Notes under the pieces: model-generated | Database searches by the model: none | Told to the model about the DNA's origin: nothing | What the model saw: only the letters and a program-made list of their open reading frames with translations | Assembly (NCBI GenBank): GCA_025201345.1 | Contig: JAIXMG010000005.1 | Coordinates: forward strand, 1,054,001 to 1,118,000 | Reading direction: 5' to 3' | DNA: 64,000 nt | DNA from: Thamnidium elegans | Lineage: Eukaryota > Mucoromycota > Mucoromycetes > Mucorales > Mucoraceae | Made by a program: the position numbers and the translations under genes | Shown: piece after piece, positions 33,585 through 45,609 of the stretch | Position numbering within the stretch: position 1 is the first letter of the stretch | Layout: each line of letters begins with the position of its first letter

Positions 33585-35202
33585 ATGACTGTTACCAAGA
33601 ACAATACCGAAAAGGTTTTAAACATTAATAATGTTAACCCTCTTATCAAGAACGTTGAATATGCGGTCCGTGGTAAATTGGCTATCCGTGCAGAAGAGAT
33701 CCGTACTGACCTCGAGGCCGGTAAGGGTAACTATGGTTTCAGCAAGGTTGTTAGTTGTAACATTGGTAACCCTCAACAATTAAACCAAGCCCCCATTACA
33801 TTTTTCCGTCAGGTAAGTTTTTATATATATATAAAGTTAGTGGAGTTACCCTCATCTGACATAATGGCCCACCCTCAATAGGTCGCATCATTATGTGATA
33901 ACCCAGACTTGTTGAAGAAAGAAAACCTTCCCCTCGTTTCACAATTATATCCCAGTGATTCTATTGCCCGTGCTCAAACGCTTTTGCATTCTATTGGTAG
34001 TGTTGGTGCTTATTCTCACTCTCAAGGTGTTCCTCATATTCGCAATACTGTTGCACAATTTATTCAAGAACGTGATGGTCATGCTGCTGATGCTTCTCAC
34101 ATCTTCTTGACTCAAGGTGCTTCTTCTGGTGTCCAAACCTTATTGAGTATGTTGACCCAAAATGAAAAATCTGGTATTATGATCCCTATTCCCCAATACC
34201 CTCTTTATTCTGCAAGTCTTGCTTTATATGGTGCTACTCCCGTGAACTATTACTTGGACGAAGCTACCGGTTGGAGTTTGGATATTAACCAGTTGACTGA
34301 AAGTGTTACTTCTGCTCGTAAGCAAGGTACTGACGTTAGAGCCCTTGTTATTATTAATCCTGGTAATCCCACTGGTCAATGTCTTACTGCTGATAATGTG
34401 CGCGATATTATTACATTCTGTCATGAACAACGTTTGGTTCTTTTGGCTGATGAAGTATATCAAACCAATATCTATGAACCCGAGGCTAGACCCTTTGTTA
34501 GTTTCAAGAAGGCTTTAATGGATCATCCTGATGCAGAGGTAAGAGAGGGAGTTGAGTTGGTATCATTCCACTCTATTTCTAAGGGTATGGTTGGTGAATG
34601 TGGTCGTCGTGGTGGATACTTTGAATGTGTCAACTTGGATAGTTTAGTCCTTGAACAGATATATAAGATGTCATCTGTTTCACTTTGTCCCAATTTGCAT
34701 GGTCAAATTTTGGTAGACTTGATGTGTAACCCCCCTCGTCTCGGTGACGCTTCTTATGAGTCATATAGCGGTGAAATTAAAACTATTTATGAATCATTAG
34801 TTCGTCGTAGTAAGAAGCTTGAAGGTGTATTTAATGAAATGGAAGGTGTATCTTGTCAAGCTGCTCAAGGTTCTATGTATCTCTTCCCTCAAGTTACACT
34901 TTCTGATAAGGTCGCTGCTGCCGCTGCAAAAGAAAGTATGGCCCCTGATGCTTTTTACTCTCATGCTATGCTTGAAGCTACTGGTGTTTGTGTGGTACCT
35001 GGTACGTAGTTTTTTTTTTTTTTTTCTCACGATTGTTACCCTTAAATTTCTAACTTTTTTTTTTTTAGGTTCCGGCTTTGGTCAAAAGGCAAACACATGG
35101 CATTTCAGATCAACCTTCTTACCTGAAGAACATTTATTTGATCAATTTTGTTCTGATCTTGAAAAGTTCCATTCTTCTTTCCTTGAAAAGTATCGCGATT
35201 AG
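33585..35202 (+). CDS. Alanine aminotransferase (PLP enzyme, class I)
   Basis: Three exons (33585-33812, 33882-35001, 35069-35202) encode 493 residues. It transfers the amino group between alanine and 2-oxoglutarate to give pyruvate and glutamate. The N-terminal block VEYAVRGKLAIRAEEI with NIGNPQQLNQAPITFFRQV is typical of eukaryotic ALT. The fold is followed by GASSGVQTLLS (PLP phosphate contacts), PGNPTGQCL, LLADEVYQTNIY and the lysine block SFHSISKGMVGECGRRGGY, where the Lys binds PLP. The C-terminus GFGQKANTWHFRSTFL is also as expected. Start is the only ATG giving the full N-terminal block, with no clear mitochondrial presequence. Codon choice is more C-ending than in neighbours, which suggests strong expression (inference). 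Confidence 0.95.
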
Positions 35203-35336
35203 ATACATTGTACACACACACTTTTACTATACCAAATATATTTTGTTTTAAAATAAAAAAAATAAAAAATACACTAAGGGAGCTTTAATTTTTAAAATCT
35301 GGGGTAAAAGATCGTCCAGTAAAGTTTTCTTTTTTA

Positions 35337-37189
35337 CTACATAACGGCTAAACAAAACAAGTTTGTGTCCATTAATATTAAGGAATCACCATTTAAATTC
35401 CATTTTGATTTTTTAATTGAAAAGTCAGCTATAAGGGTTAAACTTTAGTAAATATAAACAGTTATAATAATGATTTATAAAACTTACAAATGGGTACAGA
35501 GAAAGAAACGATATCCATTCCTTCGTCTTCCGTAGGTTGTAAGTATCGAGTCTTTTCGTCTCCACAAATAACTACCAACATATGTTCTTCAAGTGGGTTC
35601 CATAAAGCTTGACGTATTGAGTGATTAAATTTAACAATTGTGTTGCATCGTAACGATTTCACTTCCCAAGTCCATAATACATTGGGTGTATTATCTATCT
35701 GTATACTTAGTCTTTTTTTTCTGATTTACCTCAAAAATAAATATAATATTACCATTTCTACTGCAAATGTATGAACTATCCACACTAAATTGACATAGTC
35801 CAATACCTACTTTAGGATTTGGTTGGTTATATTCTGCTCTCAGTGCGCTTATATTATATGGGCGTTTCGTTAAAATTTGATCTTTTTTTTTAAAAAAAAG
35901 AAAGTCAGTTACACTAGCATCTTTTTTTAAAAAAAAAACGTACAATCTGCTTCCTTTTTCTGATTAAGTCCTGTAGTCGGCACCGGAATTAGTTCTTCTA
36001 ATACTTTCTACGGAGAGAGCTTTTTTTATAAGTATTGAATAATAATTAATAATAAACTACTTACTGTGTTCATAGAACTTGTGAGTGTTGTAGGATGGTT
36101 TAATATACTAACTAACTTCCAATCTTTGGTAGAAAGTAAATGAATCTTATTGGTTAAATCAGTACCTGGATTTTACTTTGTCATCTTTTTTTATTTATTT
36201 ACCGTTTGATCATAGTTACCAATCGCTAAAAGTTGACCATTTGGACTCCAGCAAACTGTTTTTATACCTAAACCATATTCGTATCCGCTATAGTTTACGC
36301 ATAAAGTTCCATCTTGACGATACACAAGTAAGTTGTGCTACAAGTAAAGTCAACTACCCATTTTTTTTTTTTTACTAATCCAAAATCTATCATACTTACA
36401 TAAAGGCAACTATCCCAGATAGCTATAAATATTCCGTCAGGCGACCATTTTAAATTTTGCAGATCTACAGTTCCTGCTTCAAAATGCTATACGTATGCGT
36501 TATTAACCTTTTACTTTCGTCTGCTTTCGTGTTTATACCTCTAGTTGCGTAAATGAACCTCCATAGTATATACTAATATAATCCTTTCCACTATCTTTTC
36601 GTGCTACTGCAACATAGCTTCCATCAGGACTCGTCTCAATTCCTAAAATATACATGAATAACTCTCGTTTTGTACAAATACTCGTTTCATTTTGTCTTTA
36701 CCCTTTTCAGTATACTTGATATGGTTTATGTACGTTAGCTCTGATGTTGATAGATCCCAAATACCCAGCATCAACTGTTTATATATAAGTTCTTCTCTTC
36801 CAGATATACATATATATATATAAGCTTTTTTATTTTTTTACCTTTAATTCTGTTATGTACAATACTTTTTTTGAATCGAAACTCCACGAAACCTTTGTCA
36901 TACTGATTCTTCCTTCTTTAATAATACCATGCCAATTTGTATCTATTGTAGATCGAATATCAATCCTTCCAGCTTCATAATTACAAGTTAAAATATATTC
37001 AGAATTAGGTGACCATTCAATGTAATCAATAGGTTTAGGTGTTTCATAAACCATTAGAACTGTTAGCTCATCACTGTGATCTCGAATAACAAGTCGATTA
37101 TCCAACCCATTTGCAACGTAATGTCCATTAGGTGATATCTTTGCTTGATATGATGCATGTTTATATAAATTACTATATGATAAGTTCAT
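35337..37189 (-). CDS. WD40 protein of the WRAP73/WDR8 family
   Basis: Ten exons: 37189-36842, 36774-36702, 36642-36539, 36486-36400, 36337-36220, 36165-36065, 36007-35944, 35881-35753, 35694-35488 and 35428-35337; 440 residues. Blocks align in order with WRAP73/WDR8: MNLSYSNLYKHASYQAKISP, PIDYIEWSPNSEYILTCNY, WDLSTSELTYINHIKY, GIETSPDGSYVAVARKDSGK, LKWSPDGIFIAIWDSCLY, YEYGLGIKTVCWSPNGQLLA, NPKVGIGLCQFSVDSSYI, then RND-NTPNVLWTWEV and WNLNGDSLILMDTN at the C-terminus. In fission yeast Wdr8 acts with Msd1 and a minus-end kinesin at spindle poles; animal WRAP73 works at centrosomes. The intron at 36219-36166 is needed for phase, although its first bases would read NYDQT in frame. The intron at 35943-35882 has two T-run/A-run tracts and ends in A(9)G. 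It is convergent with the aminotransferase, 134 bases apart. Confidence 0.87.
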
Positions 37190-37326
37190 GACGAAAAGAA
37201 AGAAAAAAAGAAGCACGAAAAAAAAAAAAAAAAAAAAAAACACACGGTAAACTTATTCGCGATTATATGGGGGCTTTAAATATATTGAAAAAATATTTTA
37301 CTTGTTTAAAAAAAAAAAATGATACT

Positions 37327-38323
37327 CTAGTCTTCGTGTTGAATATGATTAGGAACAACATCCTCGGGGGTTTGAATAGCAGGAGAATCGTTATTTAAAG
37401 AAGCTATTTCTTCGCTTGCTATAATACTAGTTAAAATTTCTTGGCTAAGAGGGTGAGCAATTTGAGGAGATTCTTCCATATGGTCATCTTCTAATTGTGG
37501 CATAGGTGTGTTGGATTCGGTCTGCGGTGTAGCAGCGGTTGAATCTGTCATGGCTTCATCGTCTGTCATATGCACTTGAGCATGAGGAGCTAAAGCTGGG
37601 TGCTTTGATGGGTCGTCCATGTTATCAACAGTATCATCGTCATCATCATTATCGTTTCTTTGGTCTACTTCTTCGTCAGAAATATCGTTTAATTTAGGAG
37701 TTTGGGATCTACTATCATCCTCATCCATATCATCTTGTCGAACTGAAGAAATTGCCTTGTTGGTTATAAGTGAACTAGGTCCTCCAGGAATACTTTGTTC
37801 TGATTTTTTACTATTGGGTGCATCTCCAACTGCTTCTATTTTCTTTTCAGATTCCTGATTAGATTCAGTCTCTTGTTCTACTTTTGTAACAGGTTGTTCT
37901 GTTTCGATTTTTGGCTCAACTTGTTCTACTTCGGTAGATTGTTCGGTTTCCATTGGTTCAGGTTCCTCTTCACTTTCCTCATCTTGTTCATATTCAATCA
38001 CTCTTTCAGCTAATTATATAAAAAAAAAAACTTTTTTAGTATGTTTATTCAAGTCTTTTATATATATGTATATATATATGTTTTGAATTACATTTAATCC
38101 ATTTAAAAGTTTGGAGGGTTTTCGAGTTGGAATGTGGAGTCCATTTCTTATCCCTTTTACAAAAGAAAAAAAAAAGTTATTACTTTTAAAAAAATAAACG
38201 CGCTCTATCGTTATTTTATAAAAATATTTACCAAGCTTGAACAGGTTGAGATAAAGCCCTTAATAAACGGTCATTATCTGAAGTATTATACTTTCTTTCG
38301 CGATATCTACTATTCATGGACAT
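37327..38323 (-). CDS. BCL7-like protein, probable SWI/SNF (BAF) accessory subunit
   Basis: Three exons (38323-38232, 38153-38092, 38009-37327) encode 278 residues. The first 50 residues, assembled across two introns, read RLLRALSQPVQAW, DKKWTPHSNSK and TLQTFKWIKS. This matches the BCL7 N-terminal domain (KVRKWEKKWV..LRIYKWVP pattern). BCL7 proteins are subunits of animal BAF complexes that touch the nucleosome acidic patch. The remaining 220 residues are highly acidic and disordered (repeated EQ/EE, DDDDD, SQTP). Two ATGs two codons apart are possible starts (38323 or 38317). It is transcribed in the same direction as WDR8, with 137 bases between them. The short domain makes this call less certain than its neighbours. 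Confidence 0.68.
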
Positions 38324-39339
38324 GTTTTTTTATAAGAAAAAAAATAAATAGAGGCAAGTGAGAAGGAGAGAATAAAACGTTCTCTTTAAAGCGGTCACTG
38401 AGCGGTAATTAAACATACTGATCAAAGGGGAGAAGGATATGCGTTACAATGGCTCGAAATTTGCTTATGTAATAGCTCAATTTTCGTATTTCCATCGCTT
38501 TATTATAATTAAAATTCGTTTTGGTCGAATCCAATCTTCGTTTTTATTAAATTCAGAGGAGCATTAACTTTTTTTAAGAAGATGGGCGAGGCATTCTTAT
38601 GGATGAGCAAGAAAATGAGGCGATAGACATGGATGAGAAGTTCCGTGACATTTGCGTCAGTTAGCCTTGTAATTCTGCCAATTTCTCTAGACACAAAGCA
38701 TAAATTTTAACGTTCCAAGTCGAGTACTTGAATGAAGCCAAACAAATTCTCGTTTCAATTGTTAATAAGTTGAAATCGAGTCCAATATTTTGAAACCAGT
38801 TGACGATGTAGGATACGAACATACCTATTTTTTATTTTATTTATTTTTTTGGTAAGGGAAAATCTTCCGGTGAAACTCCTCCGTTTTTATTTAAGGTCAT
38901 CTCAGTTAGTCCGTATGGGTTACGATAGAAAAGACAGGAACGAAATTAAAGAGGATGATCAAGCTAAAGACATTTCTAAAGCAAGTGAAGTTTCGGCATC
39001 TACAGTTGATAAAAGGATTATCTGATTATATAAAATCTAAGTTTAATATTAAACGAGGCATATTGCATATGGACACTGAGCGAAAACTCAAAAATACCAT
39101 ATTGGTCTGTTGTTGAATTCATTTTTTCCTTTGAAACGTAGCTTATATCGCTTTCTTATATTGTAGGACTACTTTGATTCAAGATCCTCAGACTATAAAA
39201 GTCATTTGATCAAATCTAAGTGTAACGATCAATCACAATAGCGTGATCACTATTGCAAAAGATTTTTACAATGAAAATAAGAAATAAACGTGCGTTAAAT
39301 CAAAGTATTTCTCCACATTACCAGCTAATGCTTTTTCTC
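38324..39339. other. Intergenic region before the transposase
   Basis: This holds the upstream region of the BCL7-like gene (GCGGTCACTGAGCGG near 38390), a 61-codon minus-strand ORF (38509-38694) without motif, and a short plus-strand frame near 38916-39026 reading KDRNEIKEDDQAKDISKASE and STVDKRI, which looks like a transposase helix-turn-helix. A candidate terminal repeat lies at 39077-39092. Confidence 0.45.
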
Positions 39340-40393
39340 CATCAGGGTAGAGCGAATTCCAAAACGTAAATTTAATGTTGATGTCAAAGAACGAAACCTT
39401 TGCAAGCAATTGATAACAACTTGTATGATGCCGTTCTTGACGAAGACTGTCGAGCTGCCAAAGTCCACAGTACAGAATATTGTTAGTAGAATAAAGCTAA
39501 CAGGGAGCCCTTTATATGGAAAACGTCCAGGAGCACCAAAAAAAATTGATGAAAGAGCTGAAAGGCATATGGAAGTAACTGTTAAGAATAATCCATCTGC
39601 TACATACGACGACCTGAGATTAGATTTGAAAGGGGCAGGTATAATTGTCTGTAGAGCAACAGTTTTTTCTGCTTTGAAAGAAATAGGGTGCGGGTCTTAT
39701 TTAGCAGCTCATAAGCCCCGTTTAACAGAAAGACACAAGAAACAGAGACTTCGTTGGGCCTTGTCACATGTAAACTGGACCAAGGATCAGTGGGGAAACG
39801 TTGTTTGGTCGGACGAGTCACGTTTCTCAATAACAGGCAGTGATGGAGGCGCCAGATTGATCAGGAAGATTGGCGAGAGGTACCTGGAAAAGCATATCGT
39901 ACCAACAGTTAAGTGGGGCGGCGGTGGTATTATGATTTGGGGCTGTTTTTGGGGTGGAGGATTTGGGCCTTTGACGATTATCGATGGTACTGTGAACCAT
40001 GATGAATATATCAATATTTTGGCAGGTAACTTTCATCCTTGGCTCCAGAAATTGACGGAGGACGAAGATAGATGCTTTATCTTACAAGAAGATAGGGCTT
40101 CATGTCATACTGGCGCGTACGCTAGATGGTGGAAAGAGTGTCATCAAATCGGAGGATTTGAATACTGGCCTGCGCAAACCCCTGATTTAAACCCGATTGA
40201 GCGCCTCTAGTGGGCTCTGGAATGCAGAATTCGCAGCGCAAATCCTCCACCTAGAAATATAACCAGTTTGAAGGTTGTAATAGAAGAACAGTGGAAGAAA
40301 CTGAGTTTGGAGCTGGCAGATCGTTTGGTCTCTAGTATGACAGATCGATGTCAAGCCGTAATTGATGCGCGTGGTGGACCCACAAAATATTAA
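39340..40393 (+). pseudogene. Tc1/mariner-like transposase with a nonsense codon
   Basis: The frame is open from about 39340 to TAA at 40391-40393, broken only by TAG at 40208-40210. The N-terminus carries a helix-turn-helix (VELPKSTVQNIVSRIKLTGS) and GKRPGAPKKI. The DDE catalytic core is complete: first Asp in VVWSDESRFSI, second Asp in FILQEDRASCHTG, and the Glu in PDLNPIERL. Then, after the TAG, WALECRIRS follows, so the stop probably replaced a tryptophan codon in ERLWW. A weak inverted repeat with TGAG and ACTCAAA (39077-39092 versus 40450-40463) could be the terminal repeats of a roughly 1.4-kb element. The long open frame suggests recent inactivation. It is not the same subfamily as the scrap at 5495-5617. 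Confidence 0.82.
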
Positions 40394-40639
40394 TTTTTTT
40401 TTTATTACTTTTTATTAAAATTAATATATCAAGTATTATTTATACGAAGTTTGAGTTCTCTCATAAATTATTTCGTCGAGTAATTGATCTTTGAATATAT
40501 AGTATAATTTATTGCTCTTATTTTTTAAAATTTCGACCCATAACTAATTTATGGAAAGTTGTTTTCATGGTTGTGATATCCGTTTGAAATGATAACTATC
40601 CGTTGACTTATTTATTGAGATGCAAAATTTATATTCGTA

Positions 40640-41026
40640 TATAGGGGAGATACTATTCCAGCTGTTTGTAGTAAAGTTGGCTATCAATGTAAGATTGATA
40701 TGAGAGTGACAGTTTCTCATAAAGATTGTGTTGATCTCAGCGTTGTTGAATACGCAAAGATCACATCATATAATAAATATTATAAAGACAAGGTGAAGGC
40801 AGTGTTATCGTCCACGATTTATTTCAGAAACTATCAAAAGAACGACAGTAACGTAAAATTTGTATCATCTATGTTAATAGCACGCCTAGAAGGAGAACTA
40901 TTACTTTATTACAAGGCTGATCGAAACTGGTTTGCTGTTGATAAAATTGCCGATGTGGATGTTCCTCAAAGTATTGATCATATAAAAGAAGGTGGTATTA
41001 ACACATTTGTAAACCCTTTAAAGTAA
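40640..41026 (+). CDS. Partial ORF of unknown function
   Basis: An open frame with acceptor-like TATATAG at 40640-40646 reads GDTIPAVCSKVGYQCKIDMR, then VTVSHKDCVDLSVVEYAKIT, TIYFRNYQKNDSNVKFVSSM, LIARLEGELLLYYKADRNWF and AVDKIADVDVPQ, ending at 41026. It is clearly protein-like and free of stops, but has no ATG with good context other than an internal one (40700). I found no upstream exon and recognise no family. Most likely the last exon of a dead gene or an element-linked protein next to the transposase. Confidence 0.35.
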   Translation, partial: YRGDTIPAVCSKVGYQCKIDMRVTVSHKDCVDLSVVEYAKITSYNKYYKDKVKAVLSSTIYFRNYQKNDSNVKFVSSMLIARLEGELLLYYKADRNWFAVDKIADVDVPQSIDHIKEGGINTFVNPLK

Positions 41027-43000
41027 TGAACAATTATGTTTTTTTTATAAAAAAAAACTAGTTATCTCATTGTACAATACAACATTTTATATGATCACTG
41101 TTTGAATTTAAAAAACCACATAACACCTAAAAAAAAGAAAGCTCATTCGAAAAGGTTATTCTGTATAAAAATGAATTTTATTAAAAGTAAAAACGAATTT
41201 TGAGTAGTGCAAAAAGGAATTTTGGAGCTTTACAAAACGAATTTAATTCCAAGGAGAACGAACTTTGGGGTGGTGACAGTGTATAAGGACTTGCGGATGA
41301 CTGAGCAAAGAATGAGATGAAAGGGACCGGTAATATAGAAAGGAGCGTGAGTGATTTAGATTTCTAATTGCAACAACAAATATGCCTGTATTTATAAGAA
41401 AAAAAAGAGAAGAATATTACAGGTCTTTACATAGTCAGTGAATGTTGGACACTTTCTGATAAACTATCTGAAAAGAAACAGCTTTTTTCCTGTCATTATT
41501 TGTCATAAAATGTATTTTAGGAATCATTTATTCATGGCTATTTCGTGTATGTTTATACAAAGTAAAAACAAACAGGAAAAAAAAATTTAATCGTTATTGT
41601 CTCTTACATGTTATAAAATGTATTTTAGGTAAAAATCATTTAGAGTTTAGCAATGTTTATTTTTCATATGCTACAAATATAAATAAGCCGAAAAAAAAAT
41701 CTTTCAGGTATAATCATGGTTATTCACAACTGTCATATTATTAGACCTGGATATTCTATAGGAGATACGTTGTCAGCCGCGCCCCTTTTATATCTTGGAA
41801 ACCATTATTAGACACACTAATCACTAACTACGATAGATACGCACTAAATTCCTTATTATTTTATGTTGCTACGTGATAAGATGATGGCATCTAAATTAAT
41901 CACACTTTCCTTAACTCTGTAGAGCTATTATCATCATTTTTCTGTGTCAATCTCATACTATTATTCGTCAAAATAAATTAAAAGGATCATGCAGAATTTT
42001 GTTTTATAGTGAAGAATTGTACAACTCTGTGTAAAATGTAATTATTGATTTTTATAAATAAACTACATCATTCAAAATTCGGATTTAAGTACACTTGAAA
42101 ACCTTTGGTACCTTTTAGGTAGAAAAATTGGAAATAGAAACAATTAGATACCCTTATCCAAGAAGAATGGACATTCGTTTAAATTTACAAGTAATATGCC
42201 CGAAAGATGTACGGCTGTAAAAAAAAAAGCCAATAATGGCCATACCAAATATTAAAACATAAATAAAACTTGGCGATCATTAGTTGTATACTTCAGTAAC
42301 CTATATCTAAAATTAAAAATTATCTGGTTAAAGTTTTACTATCAAGTTTCTACATTCAAAGATGCTATATTATATGGATAATTGTTTTTGTTCGTAAAAA
42401 GTGACGATTTCTAATTTGATTTGAGTAGTATATCAATACTATTTATAATTGAATCAAAAAGGCTATACATTGAAAGATAAATACAATTCCCTAATTGGCA
42501 CATGATAACTTTATACCTTTTTTTTCGCGTTATACAAAAAAGTACAATAATTACGCAATTGCCAAGTGTCACGTATACTTAAAGTAGATATAAAAGCATT
42601 ACTACGATCTCACAGAAAATAATAGAACGGCAATTGGCTCTTTTTTTACGCGCGCTAATGCGGTTGTCGGAAATAAATTAGCACGCTTTTTCTTTTTTCT
42701 GATTTGCTTAAAATAATAATAATAAATCATGCAATGCCTCTTATAGGTCTTGACAGAAGATATTAGCCAGAAAGAAAAAGATTAGAGTCGTAACTTAAAA
42801 ATATGGTAATTGTTCGCTAAACTATGGATAAATACAAAAACCCTTGATCTACGGGGTACAAGGCTATTTTGTATTACTGTTAGACTCAGCCTTGAGGCAC
42901 TTCATTATGATCTATTCTAGTCATGTTTACATTGCCTATGAAAAGCTTCGTGTCATAAATAAATAAATATACATGTATAAAGGATTTTTTATTAAATAAT
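41027..43000. other. AT-rich intergenic region
   Basis: Two kilobases between the partial ORF and the 3' end of the minus-strand TTC39-type gene. There are A-tracts and scattered short ORFs only. I see no gene, RNA or clear repeat. Confidence 0.55.
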
Positions 43001-45232
43001 TTATTTTTCAGAAATAATAGAACTAGCGGCAGAAGAGAAATGATCAGAAGAAGAATCCTCTTTACTAGAAGCGGTAGACAAAGCTTGGATTTCTGTAAGA
43101 CAGTTGTGACACTTGAATAAGATTGTGTTTTCAAGACTGTATTTGTTCTTAGCATGTGGACCAGCACCTACATTGAACTGTCCTTTATCACTTGATTTGA
43201 TAATAGACTGAACTATATCCTTGGCCTTTTGGTATTCTTGATCAATAATCAACATACGAGCCTCTTCATAACGAGTGAAGTAATAAATGTAATGATCCAA
43301 TTGAACTTTTTTAGCATTTTCCATAACGCATCGGATTGATTCTTTATGAAGTCTCTTCCAATTTACTTTGGTCTCTGTACTAGCATCTTTTACTTGATCA
43401 ATCAATAGTCGAAGTACCATTGAACGCATGTAATGACTAAGACAGAGATCATCGTAATAATTCAAAACTTCTTCGTGCTTTGTTTCATGTGTTAAACGAT
43501 AGATTTCTTTAGTTGTTCTTTCCAAATTGTTGTGTAACAAATCAATTGACATAAAGTCAAATGCACTAAAGGCGTTCAATGCTTCTAAATCCGGGAAAAG
43601 CAATCGATTGTTTTGTGCAATGAATTTACGAGCTTTACGAGCCACAAACTTTTCGAGAGGAATAGATTTACCAGCAATTTTTTGTTTAGCACTGGTTACT
43701 TTAACCATCATTTCGCCAGCTTCCTTGGCTAACTTTTCTTTTTCTTCGGGAGTCTTTGTATCATCATTTGTAGCGAGAACAAATAAGGAAATAGCTTGTA
43801 AATAAGTATAAACGGCCTTTGACCAATTACTTTCCTTATGGAGGGTAGTATAACAATCAAGACTTTCTTGCCAGTTTTGCTGTAAAAGATTGATCAAACC
43901 TAATTCCCAGTAACACATGTGTTGTAACTGCTTCCAATCTTTCTGAGTATCAATTGCTTTTTGATATTGGTTTTTAGCTTCGACTAATTGATTACGAGCA
44001 ACTAATTGTCTACCAGAAAAGTACAAGAAAAAGACACCGTCAGGATAAAGCTTTAAACTGTAGGCTAAAACACGATCTGAAAGGTCTTCGTTCACATCAG
44101 AAAGAGGAATAAGTTTAGATAAAATAATATGGTACAACATCAATGCCATATCACAAAATTGTCTTCTTAATCCTTCATTCGGTTCTTGATCAGGTGGTAA
44201 TTCAGTTAAGGGCAAACCAGCATAATCTTCCCATCCACCAACAGCTTCCAATATTTCCATACCATAAGTTCTATCACTTGTGAATCCAATAAATTCGACG
44301 ACTTTCATTACAGAAGAAGGTAAAAGAGAAATAATGAGATTAAATAAACCGACACCAAGTGATACACCAGAAGTAAAATGATCATCGACACCACATTCAG
44401 AGACATCTTTTCCTTGTGAAGCTTGTTCTCTTACATGGTTTAAAAACTTTTGAAGAGTTTTATATGTATTATAACTGGCTCTTACATGCAAACCTTCTCT
44501 CAAAAAGGAAACAAAACTTTCATCGTGAATAATACAAAGTAAAGCTTTTAATAAATAAGATTCGGCGTATATTAATTCCTATAGTTACGTGGGATTGACA
44601 AATGTTAGACTAATTTAGACTCTACTACAATAAAAATTACTACTTACAGCATGACGATGTAACCTTGACATTTCCCAAACCTCATGAACGGAAATTCCTT
44701 TAACCCAAGAAGTAATGTTACCTAGCCAGCTAGAGTTCTTTTTACGAAATGCATCTGCCAATTGAATAGTTTCTTTTAATGCTTCAATAGCGTCTTCGAT
44801 ATCAGTATGTTGAAATGTCATTACACTCTTTAAAAACAATACAAAAGAATGGCCCAATGAATGATATAAAGTTGAATATCTTTTAGGTTCTAATATCTTT
44901 TCAGCTTCAGGAATACGAGAATTTAAAAAGAGATCCATGGCAAGTCTAACTTCCTTAATATCTTCAAGTAAGTTTGCTTCGGCTGCTTCCCATACTTTAG
45001 TTGAGATATTAATGGTCGGTAAAGGAGTATGGTTAAGTTCCCCTTCTTCCTTTTCTTCTAGTATTTGCTTTTCTTTATGCTTTGGCAACATGCTAGACAT
45101 GGATTGTCCCATACGGCCAATGGTTCTTAAAGACATTGTAAGATTTGAACTAGACTTTGCATTACGTTCGGGACCATCAGGTCTTTTCTTTTTCGTAGAG
45201 GAAGACGAAGAAGTGTTTAGAACCGGTGGCAT
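43001..45232 (-). CDS. TTC39/IML2-family tetratricopeptide protein, paralogue B
   Basis: Two exons (45232-44648 and 44578-43001) encode 720 residues. Blocks of the TTC39/Iml2 family are present in order: DIKEVRLAMDLFLNSRIPEA, EILEPKRYSTLYHSLGHSF, ELIYAESYLLKALLCIIHDE, FTSGVSLGVGLFNLIISLLP, VEFIGFTSDRTYGMEIL, GRQLVARNQLVEAKNQYQKA and MCYWELGLINLLQQNWQ. The C-terminal half has TPR-type helix pairs. It conforms more closely to the family than paralogue A, which has large insertions. Role: probably a soluble scaffold; yeast Iml2 is linked to lipid-droplet-dependent clearing of protein inclusions. The start ATG follows a short CT/GA-rich leader. The gene is divergent from that at 45610, with 377 bases between starts. 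Confidence 0.88.
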
Positions 45233-45609
45233 ACTAGTAATAAATAGTGTAAAATAAATAAATAAGAAAGAAAGAGAGAGAGAGAGTGAAAAAAAAAAGG
45301 GGAAAGAGTATTTGTACTCATATATTATAGTACGTTTCACACAACCATTTAAGGATTCTCGATAAGATGATTGGCTCTATTCAATCGACTTATGCTATAA
45401 AAGATAGTTTTTAACGTATTCTGTAAAGGTTTATACATGCACACAACTTAAAATTGTAGGTCAAACTAGACCCGGCTTTTTATAATTATTTTTCGACAGC
45501 TGTGCAGTAAACTTTTTTTTTTTTTTTTAAAAAAAAAATAATAGGGAATTTCTTGTTTCGGCAACTTGTTTTTTTCTCTCTTTACTCTTTTATTTTTTTA
45601 TTTTTCTTG
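45233..45609. promoter_or_regulatory. Divergent promoter region
   Basis: 377 bases separate the starts of two divergent genes. It holds a purine repeat (GA)n near 45272-45286 and a T(17)A(9) junction at about 45511-45538. No clear TATA box on either side. Confidence 0.4.
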
